Source: CAIWHR01 sp963811685
Lineage (GTDB): Bacteria; Pseudomonadota; Gammaproteobacteria; Burkholderiales; Casimicrobiaceae
Direction: 5' to 3'
Length of the DNA stretch: 64,000 bases
Assembly: GCA_963811685.1 (NCBI GenBank)
Contig: CAWESK010000012.1
Location: 46,889 to 110,888 of the forward strand
Shown here: one piece after another, positions 50,645-60,962 of the stretch
How positions within the stretch are numbered: position 1 is the stretch's first letter
How the letters are laid out: every line of letters begins with the position of its first letter
Made by a program: the position numbers and the translations under genes
The notes under the pieces: model-generated
Database searches by the model: none
The model's input: only the letters and a program-made list of their open reading frames with translations
Told to the model about the DNA's origin: nothing

Positions 50645-50835
50645 GGTCGTTCTCCCCACACGGTCGCGTCACCGAGAACTGTCTGGTCATATATGGGCTG
50701 TGACGTAGGCTCAGTCGGTTAGTCGTATGTAGTCTCGGACCTTCTTCCAATTGACCTCTTGATCTTGGTCAATCAGACGAGAAGCGAACAACGCAAGCCG
50801 AATCGGGCGCTTGCATCCAGAGTTCACGTGTCCGT

Positions 50836-53393
50836 TCATCGACGCATGTCTCGCCGTTCCGCGTGGCGATGGAATGACTTGTACAACTCCGGTCCCGCGA
50901 GACCAACCACAGCTGCCGCCACGCTGATGAGAATCTGATGAGCATTCAGCGGCGCGAAGCGGAAGATCTCGTTCATCGACGGCACGTACAGTGCGAGTCC
51001 GAGCCCCAGGAGCGCCCCTCCTATTAGCCACCACAGGGCGACGTTCGGGCGCCGCAGCGTGGCTGCCAGCGTCGCTCGGCGCGATCGGCTGGAAAGAATC
51101 AGTCCCGCGTTGCCGATCACGATAGCCGCAAAGGCCATGGCGCGCGCTTGCGGCTCTGGCGTCCCATTCGCAAGCACCATTGCGTACAGCAATGTCACTG
51201 CAACCAATACACCCAGCCCTTGCAGGACGCTCGCGGCAACCATCCAACCGTCAAATAAGCGTGAAGCCACAGGGCGCGGCGGTCGGCGCATCACATCCTG
51301 CTCCGCAGGCTCTGCTTCGAAGGCGATCGAACATGCCGGGTCGATCACGAACTCCAGAAACACGATGTGCACCGGGTACAACACCAGCGGCCAGCCGAAC
51401 AGCAATGGCAGCAAAGCCATACCGGCGGTGGGCACATGCACAGCGACGATGTAGCACATCGCCTTCTGAATGTTGTCGAAAATACGGCGCCCGAGCTTGA
51501 CTGCTTCGACCATGGAAGTGAAATCGTCTTCCAGCAAGACGAGCGAGGCCGCCTCGCGGGCCACGTCCGATCCGCGCTTGCCCATGGCGACACCGATATG
51601 CGCCGCTTTCAACGCGGGTGCGTCGTTGACGCCGTCGCCGGTCATCGCAACGATTTCGCCATTTGCCTTCAGCGCCTGCACCAGACGCAATTTCTGCTCG
51701 GGAACGACGCGGGCGAAGATGTTGACTTGGGCGGCGCATTCACGCAATTGCGCATCGTTCATGGCGTCGAGTTCGGGGCCAGTCACGACGGTTTCCCAAT
51801 GTGCGAGGCCGATCTGCCGGGCGATGGCTTGTGCCGTCCCGGCGTAGTCGCCGGTGACCATTACAGTGCGGATTCCCGCGTTGTAGCAGTCCCGCAGCGC
51901 TTCCGGCACGGTGGCCCGAATGGGATCAGCAAGGCCGGTCAGACCCAGGAACTGCAACCGCAGCTCGCTTTGGCTCGGAGGCCATTGGATAGGGTTCCCG
52001 TGTGCCGGTGGGAGCGTGCCGCTTGCCACGGCCAGCACGCGCAGGCCGTCAGCCGCCATCGTGGCGACCTGTGCCTTGATTGCCGCGCATTCCTGGGACT
52101 CGAGCGTGCAAAGTTGCACGATCGCCTCCGGCGCGCCCTTGGCCGCAACCTGGATACTGCCGTCTTGCGCCTGCCAGACGTAGGCGACCGAGAGTTGTTC
52201 CGGTGACAGCGGGTAGCTATGGGCCAAGGTCCGCGTACCCAGCCTCTCGATGACGCCAGGTGCGCGCTCCTGCGCAAGCCGGTGGTAGGCTCTCTCCATG
52301 GGATCGAAAGGCTCGCGCTCACTCGCCAGCACGCTGAATTCAATGAGGTCGGGCAGAAGTGCAGCGTCGGATGCTTGCAGATCGATCTCTTTGCCGGACG
52401 CCCAAAGGCGACGCACCGCCATGCGGTTCTGCGTAAGCGTGCCGGTCTTGTCGACACACAGCACCGTCGTTGCGCCCAGGGTCTCGATCGCGGGTGCGCG
52501 TCGGGTCAGCACACCCTTTTGCGCGATCCGCCAAGAGCCGATCGCCAGGAACACCGTGAGCACGACCGGGAATTCTTCCGGCAGGTTCGCCATGGCCAGC
52601 GTGATGCCGGCGAGGAGCCCGTTGAGCCAGTCGCCGCGTGCAAGCCCGTAGAGAACGGTAACGAGTACGCACAGGGCCACCCCGATCACTGCAAAGATCA
52701 GCACCGCGCGCCGCGTTTCCCGCTGGATGGAGCTCAGTTCCGGCACCAGCGTCTGCAATGCCTTGCCTATCTTGCCGATCTCGGTTTGCAACCCAGTGGC
52801 GACGACGCGTGCGACGCCTTGCCCTCCGGTGAGCAGCGTCCCCGAGTAGACGAAGGGCAGTTCATCGCCACCTGGCCGCGCCCACGCCTGCTGGGTGTCG
52901 TCCGCCCGCTTGCGCACCGGCACTGATTCACCGGTGAGAAGTGATTCGTCGGACATCAGGTTGTCGGCACTGAGCAGGACCGCGTCGGCGGGCACGCGAT
53001 CGCCTTCCTTGACGAGCACAAGGTCGCCGACCACGACTTCGCGCCCTGGAACAGACTGCCATTCGCCGTTGCGCCGCACCTGCGCCCGCGGACTCGCGAG
53101 CTCGCGCAGCGCCTCGAGCGCGCGCTCGGTCTTGCGCTCCTGGTAGAAGGTGATACCCATGACCACAAATACCGAGCCGAACAGGACCATTGCCTCCCGG
53201 AGATCGCCCAGTACGAGATAGATCGTGGACGCAGCGATCAGCAGCAGGAACATGGGTTCGCGCAGCACTTCCCATGCGATCGCCAACACGCTCCGTGGCT
53301 GGGCGGAAGGGAGCTCGTTATAGCCGTCGCGCGCCAGACGTACGCCGCGTCCGCGCCAGTGAGCCCTATGTATGCTGAAGCGCTCTCGTTCAT
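50836..53393 (-). CDS. cation-translocating P-type ATPase, P2-like (frameshift near N-terminus)
   Basis: About 852 residues. A-domain LLTGESVPV, M4 MANLPEEFPVVLTVFLAIGS, phosphorylation site CVDKTGTLTQNRMAV, N-domain KGAPEAI, TGDYAGTAQAIA, hinge MTGDGVNDAPALKAAHIGVA and M6 FLEFVIDPACSIAFEAEPAE. The PEEFP in M4 and the ID in M6 suit a Ca2+- or Mn2+-type pump, but the ion is not certain. The expected N-terminus MNESASAYIGLTGADAA begins at ATG 53393 in another frame and joins RLARDGYNELPSAQPRS after a one-base shift near 53345. The frame upstream of that in the main reading has no family sequence. Confidence 0.85.
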
Positions 53394-53727
53394 TTCGGGT
53401 GGACGTCAGATGAGCGTAAAGGACGAGCTTCGCAGGTGCCGCGATGTTCGCGGGCAATCCAGTGCGGCATAAGCGATCATATGGCCCCCAGATCATTTGG
53501 CGTTGACACGTGTCAACCATGCGGGCCATTTGCGAAGTCAGGTCAACGGCCCCTTCTTTCTTGGATTTCAGCGCTCGGGGGACCTCGCCGGGGACCCCCG
53601 CCAACGCTTCACGCAGAAGCGCACAATTGCTCGAATCGTAACGCTGCGCCGTCAAAGCTGGAGTTACGACTGACCTTTCCGCGACTGCCGAGTACGCCAG
53701 TCGATTCGACAACGGAGGAGACAGCCG
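53394..53727. other. 334-base divergent intergenic region with a perfect palindrome
   Basis: Between the ATPase and the DUF502 gene. No gene supported. Contains the palindrome at 53502-53517 and likely both divergent promoters. Confidence 0.5.
53502..53517. promoter_or_regulatory. perfect 16-bp palindrome, candidate operator
   Basis: GTTGACACGTGTCAAC is its own reverse complement. It embeds TTGACA, which could double as a -35 box in either direction, so a dimeric repressor here could block one or both divergent genes. Confidence 0.45.
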
Positions 53728-54330
53728 ATGAAGCAGACAATGCGAGCCGTCTGGAAAGCGCTGATGCGAGGTTTGCTTATAGTCGTTCCCGTCTATTTGG
53801 CGATCTTGCTGCTGCTCAAGGGGATGAAGTCAGTCGCCAATCTGGTGCGGCCGTTCACCGCGCTTCTCCCCGATTGGGTTCCTGCCGAGGAGCTCCTGTC
53901 GCTGCTGCTCGTTCTCGCGATCTGCGCCGTCATAGGCGCCACCGTCGGTACCCGCATCGGACGGGCGGCTCGGGACTGGCTCGAACGTTCCGTCTTCGAG
54001 CGAATCCCTGGCTACGGGGTCATCCGCAGCCTCACGCGCCAGATGGCGGGGAGAGGCCAGGAGACCACCTGGAAGGCCGCGTTGGTCGAGATCGAAGATG
54101 CCCTTGTCCCGGGGTTCATCATCGAAGAGCTTGAGGACGGCCGCTACACCGTCTTCGTCCCGTCGATCCCGACACCGTTCGCGGGTGCCGTCTACGTTCT
54201 CGATCGGCAGCGAGTGCATCCGGTGGACGTGCCGTTTACCGATGCGATCAGGGTCATCTCGCGCTGGGGATCGGGTGCGAAAGACCTGGTGGCGGCGATG
54301 GAGCGTCGCGAGTCGGTCGCGCCACGCTAG
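53728..54330 (+). CDS. DUF502 family membrane protein
   Basis: A 200-residue protein. Two N-terminal helices (GLLIVVPVYLAILLLLKGMK; LLSLLLVLAICAVIGATVGT) then the DUF502 core IPGYGVIRSLTRQMAG, VEIEDALVPGFIIEELEDGR, YTVFVPSIPTPFAGAVYVLD and VHPVDVPFTDAIRVISRWGSG. Widespread in proteobacteria; function unknown. GGAGGAGACAGCC precedes the ATG. Confidence 0.88.
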   Translation: MKQTMRAVWKALMRGLLIVVPVYLAILLLLKGMKSVANLVRPFTALLPDWVPAEELLSLLLVLAICAVIGATVGTRIGRAARDWLERSVFERIPGYGVIRSLTRQMAGRGQETTWKAALVEIEDALVPGFIIEELEDGRYTVFVPSIPTPFAGAVYVLDRQRVHPVDVPFTDAIRVISRWGSGAKDLVAAMERRESVAPR

Positions 54331-54613
54331 CTCAGCCGACGTCTCGGTTGAGATTACCGCCTCGTAATACCTAATTCCGTTGGTCGGTGAGCTCGCGCCA
54401 CGCGGACGGCCGTCGACGTGCCACGGTAACCGTGCACGTCCAGTTTCGCTGCCATGACTTGGCCCGGAGGCGCGGCCTGAGCGACTCTTGCGCGTTCGGG
54501 TTGACACGGTGGGTCTGGAGGTGTCAGATGACATTGAACTTACGAGGCGCTGCGCGCAGGGGCTGCTGATCGATTCATTTCTCGGCAGCATAGGTCCAAA
54601 TACGGAGAGATCG

Positions 54614-55459
54614 ATGACGATTCCCAACACTGTGCTCGGCTTGGCCGTCGGGACGAATTCGTTCAAAGGAATTCAGGGCACCCGTCCCATATCACGAAAG
54701 ATTCTGGCGCTCGGTCTGCTGGCTGCGTCGCTTGTCGCGCCGAGCATCTTTGCGCAGACCGCGCCGCCCGCCACTCCAGCGCCGGCGGCAAACTCCGTCG
54801 ATGCGGCGTCGATTCAGGCGCTCAAGGACATGGGGACGTTTCTGCAGACACTGAAACGCTTCCACGTTTCGACCGAGGCGACCGGCGAGCGCGTTCTGGC
54901 CGACGGACAGAAACTGCAGCACGTCGCGACGGCCGAGTTGGATGTCGATCGCCCAAACAGGCTGCGCGCGGTGATACGCAACGCCAGCTCGAAGCGCGAG
55001 ATCATCTACGATGGCAAGACGCTCACGTTCTATACTCCCGCGCAGAAGTATTACTCGACGGTTGAGTTCTCCGAGCCGATCGGCGCGCTGATCGACAAGC
55101 TCGAGCAGAGGTATGGCGTCCAGCTTCCGCTGCAGGATCTGTTCCTGTTCGGCACGCCGATGGCGCGCCTGGACAAGATCGAGTCGGCGATGAATGCCGG
55201 ACAGGATTTAATCGACGACGATCTCTGCGACCATTATGCGTTTCGCCAGGGCACGATCGACTGGCAGATCTGGATCACTACCGGCGACAAGCCGTTGCCG
55301 CGCAAGATCGTGATCACCAATCGCGCCGACGAAGCACGTCCGCAGTCGATCTCGGTGATCGACTGGAACCTGAAGCCGACTTTCAAGGACTCGGTGTTCA
55401 AGTTCACGCCGCCCCCGGGGGCGAAGAAGATCGAGATCGTTCCGCGAAAGACCTCATAG
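54614..55459 (+). CDS. DUF2092 family exported protein
   Basis: A 281-residue protein from ATG 54614 with GGAGAG upstream. Export signal around RKILALGLLAASLVAPSIFA (cleaved after FAQ). DUF2092 core: LKDMGTFLQTLKRFHVSTEA, LDVDRPNRLRAVIRNASSKR, IIYDGKTLTFYTPAQKYYST and VIDWNLKPTFKDSVFKFTPP. The fold is related to LolA/LolB-like lipid carriers, so a periplasmic or outer-membrane lipid-binding role is plausible. It is followed 12 bases later by the Gly-rich protein. Confidence 0.85.
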   Translation: MTIPNTVLGLAVGTNSFKGIQGTRPISRKILALGLLAASLVAPSIFAQTAPPATPAPAANSVDAASIQALKDMGTFLQTLKRFHVSTEATGERVLADGQKLQHVATAELDVDRPNRLRAVIRNASSKREIIYDGKTLTFYTPAQKYYSTVEFSEPIGALIDKLEQRYGVQLPLQDLFLFGTPMARLDKIESAMNAGQDLIDDDLCDHYAFRQGTIDWQIWITTGDKPLPRKIVITNRADEARPQSISVIDWNLKPTFKDSVFKFTPPPGAKKIEIVPRKTS

Positions 55460-55471
55460 AGGATTGCTAAC

Positions 55472-56020
<549 letters not shown>

Positions 56021-56183
56021 TCGCTCGGGGATCGCCGAGACCTCGCCACACGCCCTGCACGGGGTTCGGTGGCAGCCGATAAGGCACGGCGACGAGCTGC
56101 GCCATCCTGCTGCGCTGGATCAAATAATCTGTGATCGATGACGCATCGAGCGCGTCTCCCGAGCCGGAGGCGGATCTGGTCCG

Positions 56184-57110
56184 TCAGAATCGGTACACCG
56201 CTGCCGCGAGGATCGACATTCGAGCGCCGAGCCCGCCTTCGAGGAGAACATAGCCGTCCTTGCCGAACTCGAACAGGCCGCCGAGCAGCGTGTTCCACGG
56301 TTTTTGCGGCGACTGGATCACGACGAACTGAAGGTCAGTATTGGCAACGTGGCCGGCGACCTCCTGTTGGATGTTCTGACGCATCGCGCCGATCCAGAGG
56401 GCCGCGCCATTGGAGTTGCCGACGGTGCCGTGCAGACCCACCCTGGCCGAGAAGACCGACGCCACCGGCTTAGTGTCGGCGATCACCGTTTCGTTTTCGA
56501 ATGTCAGCTTCGTCTGGGTGCGGTTCCAGTCGGCCACCACGATGGCCGTCAGGTCGTGCCAGTCGCTGACCTTGCCGCCTCCTTGAAGGGTCATGCCTGC
56601 GCCGTAGGTCGGGCCGCTGAACTTGGCATTGAGCTGCACTATCTGAGGCTCGATGATGCCGAGGATGGGATCCTCGGGGATCTGGATGAGTCCCTTGGTG
56701 GTTCCCGTCGTGTATCCGCCGAGGACGTAGACGTCCAGGAACGGGAAGACCAGGACGTCGAACTTTGCCGAGACGTTCTGCTGGGACGTGTCGACCGTAT
56801 TGATCACCAGGAAATTCTTGACCGACACCGGAGGCCCATTGCGCGCCAACTGCAGGTCATGGATGTTCACCGGCTGCCGGGCCGAGTAGCCATTGATCCC
56901 GATTCCAAACGGATAGGGAATCTGATAGCCCTGTGCCTCCGCTTCCGCGCCCCATATGGGGAGCCCCGACCAGTGCGGCTGGGGAAGGGCAGCGTCGGCC
57001 GCCAGTGCGCCACCAGAAGACATGGAAAGCACTAACAGGCCGCTTGCAACGAGCGGGGCAAGCGATAGGCGCCGGGACATTTTCAACCTCAAACGCGCAT
57101 CAGGACTCAT
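56184..57110 (-). CDS. putative outer-membrane beta-barrel protein
   Basis: A 308-residue protein, GGGAG before the ATG at 57110, signal peptide (SLAPLVASGLLVLSMSSGGA to LAA) and a strand-rich body with alternating polar and aromatic residues, ending in a C-terminal ..AAAVYRF aromatic residue typical of barrel insertion. Text includes VNIHDLQLARNGPPVSVKNF and LDVYVLGGYTTGTTKGLIQI. No named family recognised. Divergent from the Omp85-like gene. Confidence 0.65.
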   Translation of the reverse strand: MSPDARLRLKMSRRLSLAPLVASGLLVLSMSSGGALAADAALPQPHWSGLPIWGAEAEAQGYQIPYPFGIGINGYSARQPVNIHDLQLARNGPPVSVKNFLVINTVDTSQQNVSAKFDVLVFPFLDVYVLGGYTTGTTKGLIQIPEDPILGIIEPQIVQLNAKFSGPTYGAGMTLQGGGKVSDWHDLTAIVVADWNRTQTKLTFENETVIADTKPVASVFSARVGLHGTVGNSNGAALWIGAMRQNIQQEVAGHVANTDLQFVVIQSPQKPWNTLLGGLFEFGKDGYVLLEGGLGARMSILAAAVYRF

Positions 57111-57208
57111 ACTTTCTCCCCGAGATCCAAACGTCGAACGTCCGCAATGTCTATCGTTGTCGACCAGCATATACCATTGTTTCCGTCCTGAGCCCGAACC
57201 TCCACGTG

Positions 57209-58299
57209 ATGCGCCCTGGCCTGGTCCTGTTGTTCGCACTTGGGGCACCGTTCGGAGTGCTCGCCCAATCCATCTCGGATCCGATGCGAGCCGTCGAGAT
57301 CGTTTCCGATGCCTGCCAATCCCGATCATCGTGACCGAACCCGCGGTCGGCTACGGAGCCGGCCTCGCAGGGATGTTCCTGCGTCCTCGCCGGGAAGCGG
57401 GCGATGAAGGCTGGGCGCGCCCTGACATATCGGCTGTCGGCGCATTCGGGACCCAGAATGGCACGTGGGGAGCATTCGGCGGGGATTCCAGCCGGTGGCT
57501 CGACGGGCGCCTGCGCACGCTCGTCGGAGTGGGCGCCGGTCAGTTCAATCTCGATTTCTTCGGGCTCGGGGGCGGGCCATCTTCGCTCGACGAGGGCGTG
57601 CGATTCTCGTTGCAGTTCACGGGCGCGGTCGCGCAGGCGAACTGGCAACTCGCACCCAAGTCCCCGTGGGCCGTCGGCGTGCGTTACACCTATGCTGACG
57701 TAGACCCCAAGCCACGTAATCCCGATTTTCCGGGGCTCGCCGAGCAGGTCCGGGTGAAGATCTCGGCGCCCACCGCCATTGCCGAGCTCGATACGCGCGA
57801 CAACGTCTTCACGCCTACCCGGGGAATATATGCCGAATCGTCGTGGCTCGCCTCGCGCAAAGCCTTGGGTGCCAGTGACGATTTCGAGCGTTTCCAACAG
57901 ATACTCATCGGCTGGCACCCGCTTACCGATGATGTGACGCTTGGAGCTCGAGCCAACTATGCATGGTCATCGGACGGCACGCCGTTCTTCCTTCGACCTT
58001 TCATACAGCTGCGCGGGGTACCTGCGGTACGCTATCAGGGTGACCAAGCTGGGTCGGTCGAGCTCGAGGCACGCTGGCAGTTCTTCGGCCGGTGGAGCGT
58101 TGTTGCATTTGGCGGCGCCGGCGAAACTCGAACCACTCGCCAAGCCTCCGCCGTCACACAAAACGTCGGAAGCGGAGGAGTCGGCTTCCGCTACTTATTG
58201 GCAAGCAAGTTCGGAATGCACGCCGGCATCGATGTCGCGCATAGCCCCGGGACGACCGCCTTCTATATCGTCGTGGGCAGTGCCTGGTTCCGGTCCTGA
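57209..58299 (+). CDS. Omp85/BamA-like outer-membrane barrel protein (one frameshift)
   Basis: About 363 residues. Signal peptide MRPGLVLLFALGAPFGVLAQ, then a one-base shift near 57312 leads to LPIPIIVTEPAVGYGAGLAG, RTLVGVGAGQFNLDFFGLGG, AELDTRDNVFTPTRGIYAES, FLRPFIQLRGVPAVRYQGDQ and RYLLASKFGMHAGIDVAHSP. Strands plus LRGVPA.RYQGD resemble the barrel half of surface-antigen/Omp85 proteins; no POTRA domain is present. Similar short proteins are annotated as BamA/TamA family. Function unknown. Confidence 0.75.
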
Positions 58300-58379
58300 G
58301 ACCTGACATGCCCGCGCTCGACGCGACAGGCCGCAAACGCAGCAAGTTGTAAACTAAGGTCAGACCAAAGGAGACAGAG

Positions 58380-58775
58380 ATGCCCAGATTCTTGGCTCAA
58401 ACAGCCATTTCGCTCTTGGCAAATGCGCTTGCGCTTTTGGTGGCGTCGATACTCCTGACAGGATTTTCCATCAATGGCCTGGCATTCGTCGTCGCGGTCT
58501 TCATCTTTACCGCGTCGACTGTGATTCTGGAGCCTTTGATCGCCAAGATAGCGCGTCAAAGCGCGCCGTATCTGCTGGGTGGCATCGCGCTGGTGACAAC
58601 GTTCGTTGGCTTGCTCGTGACTACACTCGTAACGGATGGCCTGAGCATCTCGGGCATTGCAACCTGGGTCATGGCCACGCTCATCATTTGGCTGGCCACA
58701 GTCGTTGCCAGCCTCGTGTTGCCGCGATTTCTGTTCAAGGATGCTTTGGGCAAGCGCAATGAGGCCAAAAAGTAA
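58380..58775 (+). CDS. small four-helix membrane protein
   Basis: A 131-residue protein with AAAGGAGACAGAG before the ATG and four hydrophobic helices (AISLLANALALLVASILLTG; LAFVVAVFIFTASTVILEPL; LLGGIALVTTFVGLLVTTLV; WVMATLIIWLATVVASLVLP). The order resembles 'phage holin family / superfamily IV 4 TMS' proteins of proteobacteria. Not a phage gene in this context. Function unknown. Confidence 0.7.
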   Translation: MPRFLAQTAISLLANALALLVASILLTGFSINGLAFVVAVFIFTASTVILEPLIAKIARQSAPYLLGGIALVTTFVGLLVTTLVTDGLSISGIATWVMATLIIWLATVVASLVLPRFLFKDALGKRNEAKK

Positions 58776-58897
58776 CTCGACCGCAGTGTCCGAGCTTTGC
58801 TCGGCCCGGGGCGAGCTCGATCGATTGCGATAGTTCGAGCCACTGCCTGCGGTTTCGGCCACCCCACACTGCCCGGTGGCCGACCTTGGTGGTCTGA

Positions 58898-59608
58898 TCA
58901 ACCGCCGATGAGAGGCGGCAGATTCTTTCCGCGATGCAGTACGCGTGCGAGCGAGCCCGCGAGCGCGGCACCGACGATCGGTGCGACCCAGAAGAGCCAC
59001 AGCTGCTGGAGCGCCCAGCCGCCTACAAAGAGTGCCGGTCCAGTGCTCCGCGCGGGATTCACCGACGTGTTCGTCACCGGGATGCTGACGAAGTGAATGA
59101 GCGTAAGACAAAGACCGATCGTGAGCCCTGCAAAGTCGCCCGGTGCGCGCCCGTGTGTCGCACCAAAGATCACAACCAGAAACATGAATGTCATCACGAC
59201 CTCGCAGACAAGCGCGGAGCCGAGGTCGTACTTTCCCGGCGAATGCTCGCCATAGCCGTTCGTCGCGAAGCCGGCCTGCAGATCGAAGCCCGCCTTTCCG
59301 CTGGCGATAAGGTAGAGCACGCCGGCAGCGACAATCGCGCCCAGCACCTGCGAGATGACGTAGGGCAGCAATCGCGACCCGGGAAAGCGCCCGCCGATCC
59401 AAAGGCCGACGGACACGGCCGGATTGAAGTGACCGCCCGAGATCGGTCCGAACGCGTAGGCTCCGGTGAGCACCGTGAGGCCGAACGCGAGCGAGACGCC
59501 CGTGAAACCAATACCCAATTCGGGGAACGCGGCGGAAATGACCGCGCTTCCGCAACCGCCCAGAACAAGCCAGAAAGTGCCGAGAAATTCCGCTGCAAGG
59601 GGTGCCAT
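58898..59608 (-). CDS. aqpZ: aquaporin Z
   Basis: A 236-residue water channel. First NPA in GGHFNPAVSVGLW at 62-64 and second in NTSVNPARSTGPALFVGGW; six helices and the LAAEFLGTFWLVLGGCGSAV start are classical. The selectivity-filter residues (Phe in AYAFGPISGGH, His in LIHFVSIPVTNTSVNP, Arg in NPARS) fit a water-specific pore. GGGAGAG precedes the ATG. Confidence 0.95.
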   Translation of the reverse strand: MAPLAAEFLGTFWLVLGGCGSAVISAAFPELGIGFTGVSLAFGLTVLTGAYAFGPISGGHFNPAVSVGLWIGGRFPGSRLLPYVISQVLGAIVAAGVLYLIASGKAGFDLQAGFATNGYGEHSPGKYDLGSALVCEVVMTFMFLVVIFGATHGRAPGDFAGLTIGLCLTLIHFVSIPVTNTSVNPARSTGPALFVGGWALQQLWLFWVAPIVGAALAGSLARVLHRGKNLPPLIGG

Positions 59609-59781
59609 AGTTCACTCTCCCCAAGTCGGGACGCAAGAATTGCTTGCCGCGCCGGGGCGACGAGGCTCAGAGCCTCGCCGCGCCCCCGAAGCTGCCACGC
59701 GGCCAACCAGTAACGAGTTGCAGCGTGTCGACCATCACGCGAACGTGTCGCGCCCAGCCGAGGACGAGCAACCGCTGTCGT

Positions 59782-60543
59782 CTAGCTTTCTTTTCGCCGA
59801 CGCATGAAGAAGAAGAGGGCTACCACGATGATCACGGCGATCACCAGATACCCACCCATTCCCATTCCGGATTGTTCGGCTGGTTGGGCCGCAGGCGGGG
59901 TGGCGCTCGCCTGAGGGGAGGGGCTCGGCTGAGGGGAGGCGCCTGGCGTTGGCTGTGCGGGAGCCGCCGCCGCCATCTTGGCTGGCTCGGCCGCGGACTT
60001 GTCGAGCGTCGCCTGCACTTCCTGCTCGGTCACCACGACCGGCGCAACTTGCGAGACGATCGTCGCCGTAAGCTTGTCGCCCTCTTTCAATTCACCGATG
60101 CGCATCACGCGGCCGTCCTTGACGATCTGGATACCCCGCTGGTCCAACTGGTCCTGCGTAAAACGCTTCCGAAACCCTTCCTGGTCAAGTACGGTGATTG
60201 CCGACGGCCCGGCCTTCAACACGGTGCCTTCGCGGACTTCGGTGACGTAAACCGGCTTGATCGTGGTTGTGGTGGTGATGGTCGCCGTTCCCTTCATCCC
60301 GGGCTTCAACTCGGATACGGAGAGCTTCTTGCCGTCGACCGTAAAGCGGAAATCGTCCGGGACCGTGATCTCCTGCGCGGCTTTATCGTCGCGCACCACG
60401 AGCTTGTTGCCGTCGACGGAGATCACCTCGAAATTGCGCACATTGGTGGCGGTCGTCGTCTGCGCGAGCGGTGCACCTGCAAAGGCGAGTCCCAGCGCAA
60501 CCCACACAAAGATTTGGCACAGCCATAATGTCTTCGTTCTCAT
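59782..60543 (-). CDS. exported protein with C-terminal membrane anchor
   Basis: A 253-residue protein: signal peptide MRTKTLWLCQIFVWVALGLA (cleavage after LAQ), a repeat-like beta-rich domain (NFEVISVDGNKLVVRDDKAA; DFRFTVDGKKLSVSELKPGM), a Pro/Ser/Gln/Ala-rich linker, then GMGMGGYLVIAVIIVVALFF and a basic RRRK end. The glycine-rich motif, one helix and Arg cluster recall CTERM sorting signals, but no named motif is exact. Function unknown. Confidence 0.7.
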   Translation of the reverse strand: MRTKTLWLCQIFVWVALGLAFAGAPLAQTTTATNVRNFEVISVDGNKLVVRDDKAAQEITVPDDFRFTVDGKKLSVSELKPGMKGTATITTTTTIKPVYVTEVREGTVLKAGPSAITVLDQEGFRKRFTQDQLDQRGIQIVKDGRVMRIGELKEGDKLTATIVSQVAPVVVTEQEVQATLDKSAAEPAKMAAAAPAQPTPGASPQPSPSPQASATPPAAQPAEQSGMGMGGYLVIAVIIVVALFFFMRRRKES

Positions 60544-60962
60544 CGTCCGTCTCCTAGGGTCGGTTAGTGAGATCGACAAGGTCCAGTCAAGGAAGCCGGC
60601 ACGACAATACGCGCGGTCGTGCACCTCGATTCGCGAGTCCAGCGATTCGAACACGAATGCTGCACGAAAATCTCCTGCGGATCGTTGCGCCAAGTCAAAT
60701 CGGACCTTACTTTTGCATGCAAAATACGAATGTCCACATCCGCCGGCGGGCTTTGAGCAGCCCCTCATCCCAATGGCATAAATCGGATACAAGGGACGGC
60801 CCAACGACGGCATCCGGTCAGTCCGAGCGATCCCAAGGCGCGCCATGAATCGCGTTAAGGGTCTTGATTGGCCACTCGTTTTCGCGTAATCATGATCAAG
60901 TTACCGGCCGCCAAGCGCCGCGCATTGTGCTTGTCGCTTCTGACACTCTCGCAGGGGGCACC
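60544..60962. other. 419-base divergent intergenic region with a perfect palindrome
   Basis: No gene supported. Holds a 14-bp palindrome at 60711-60724 and probably promoters of both flanking genes. Confidence 0.45.
60711..60724. promoter_or_regulatory. perfect 14-bp palindrome
   Basis: TTTTGCATGCAAAA, self-complementary, about 170 bases from the minus-strand gene and 240 from the plus-strand gene. Candidate dimer-binding site. Confidence 0.3.
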
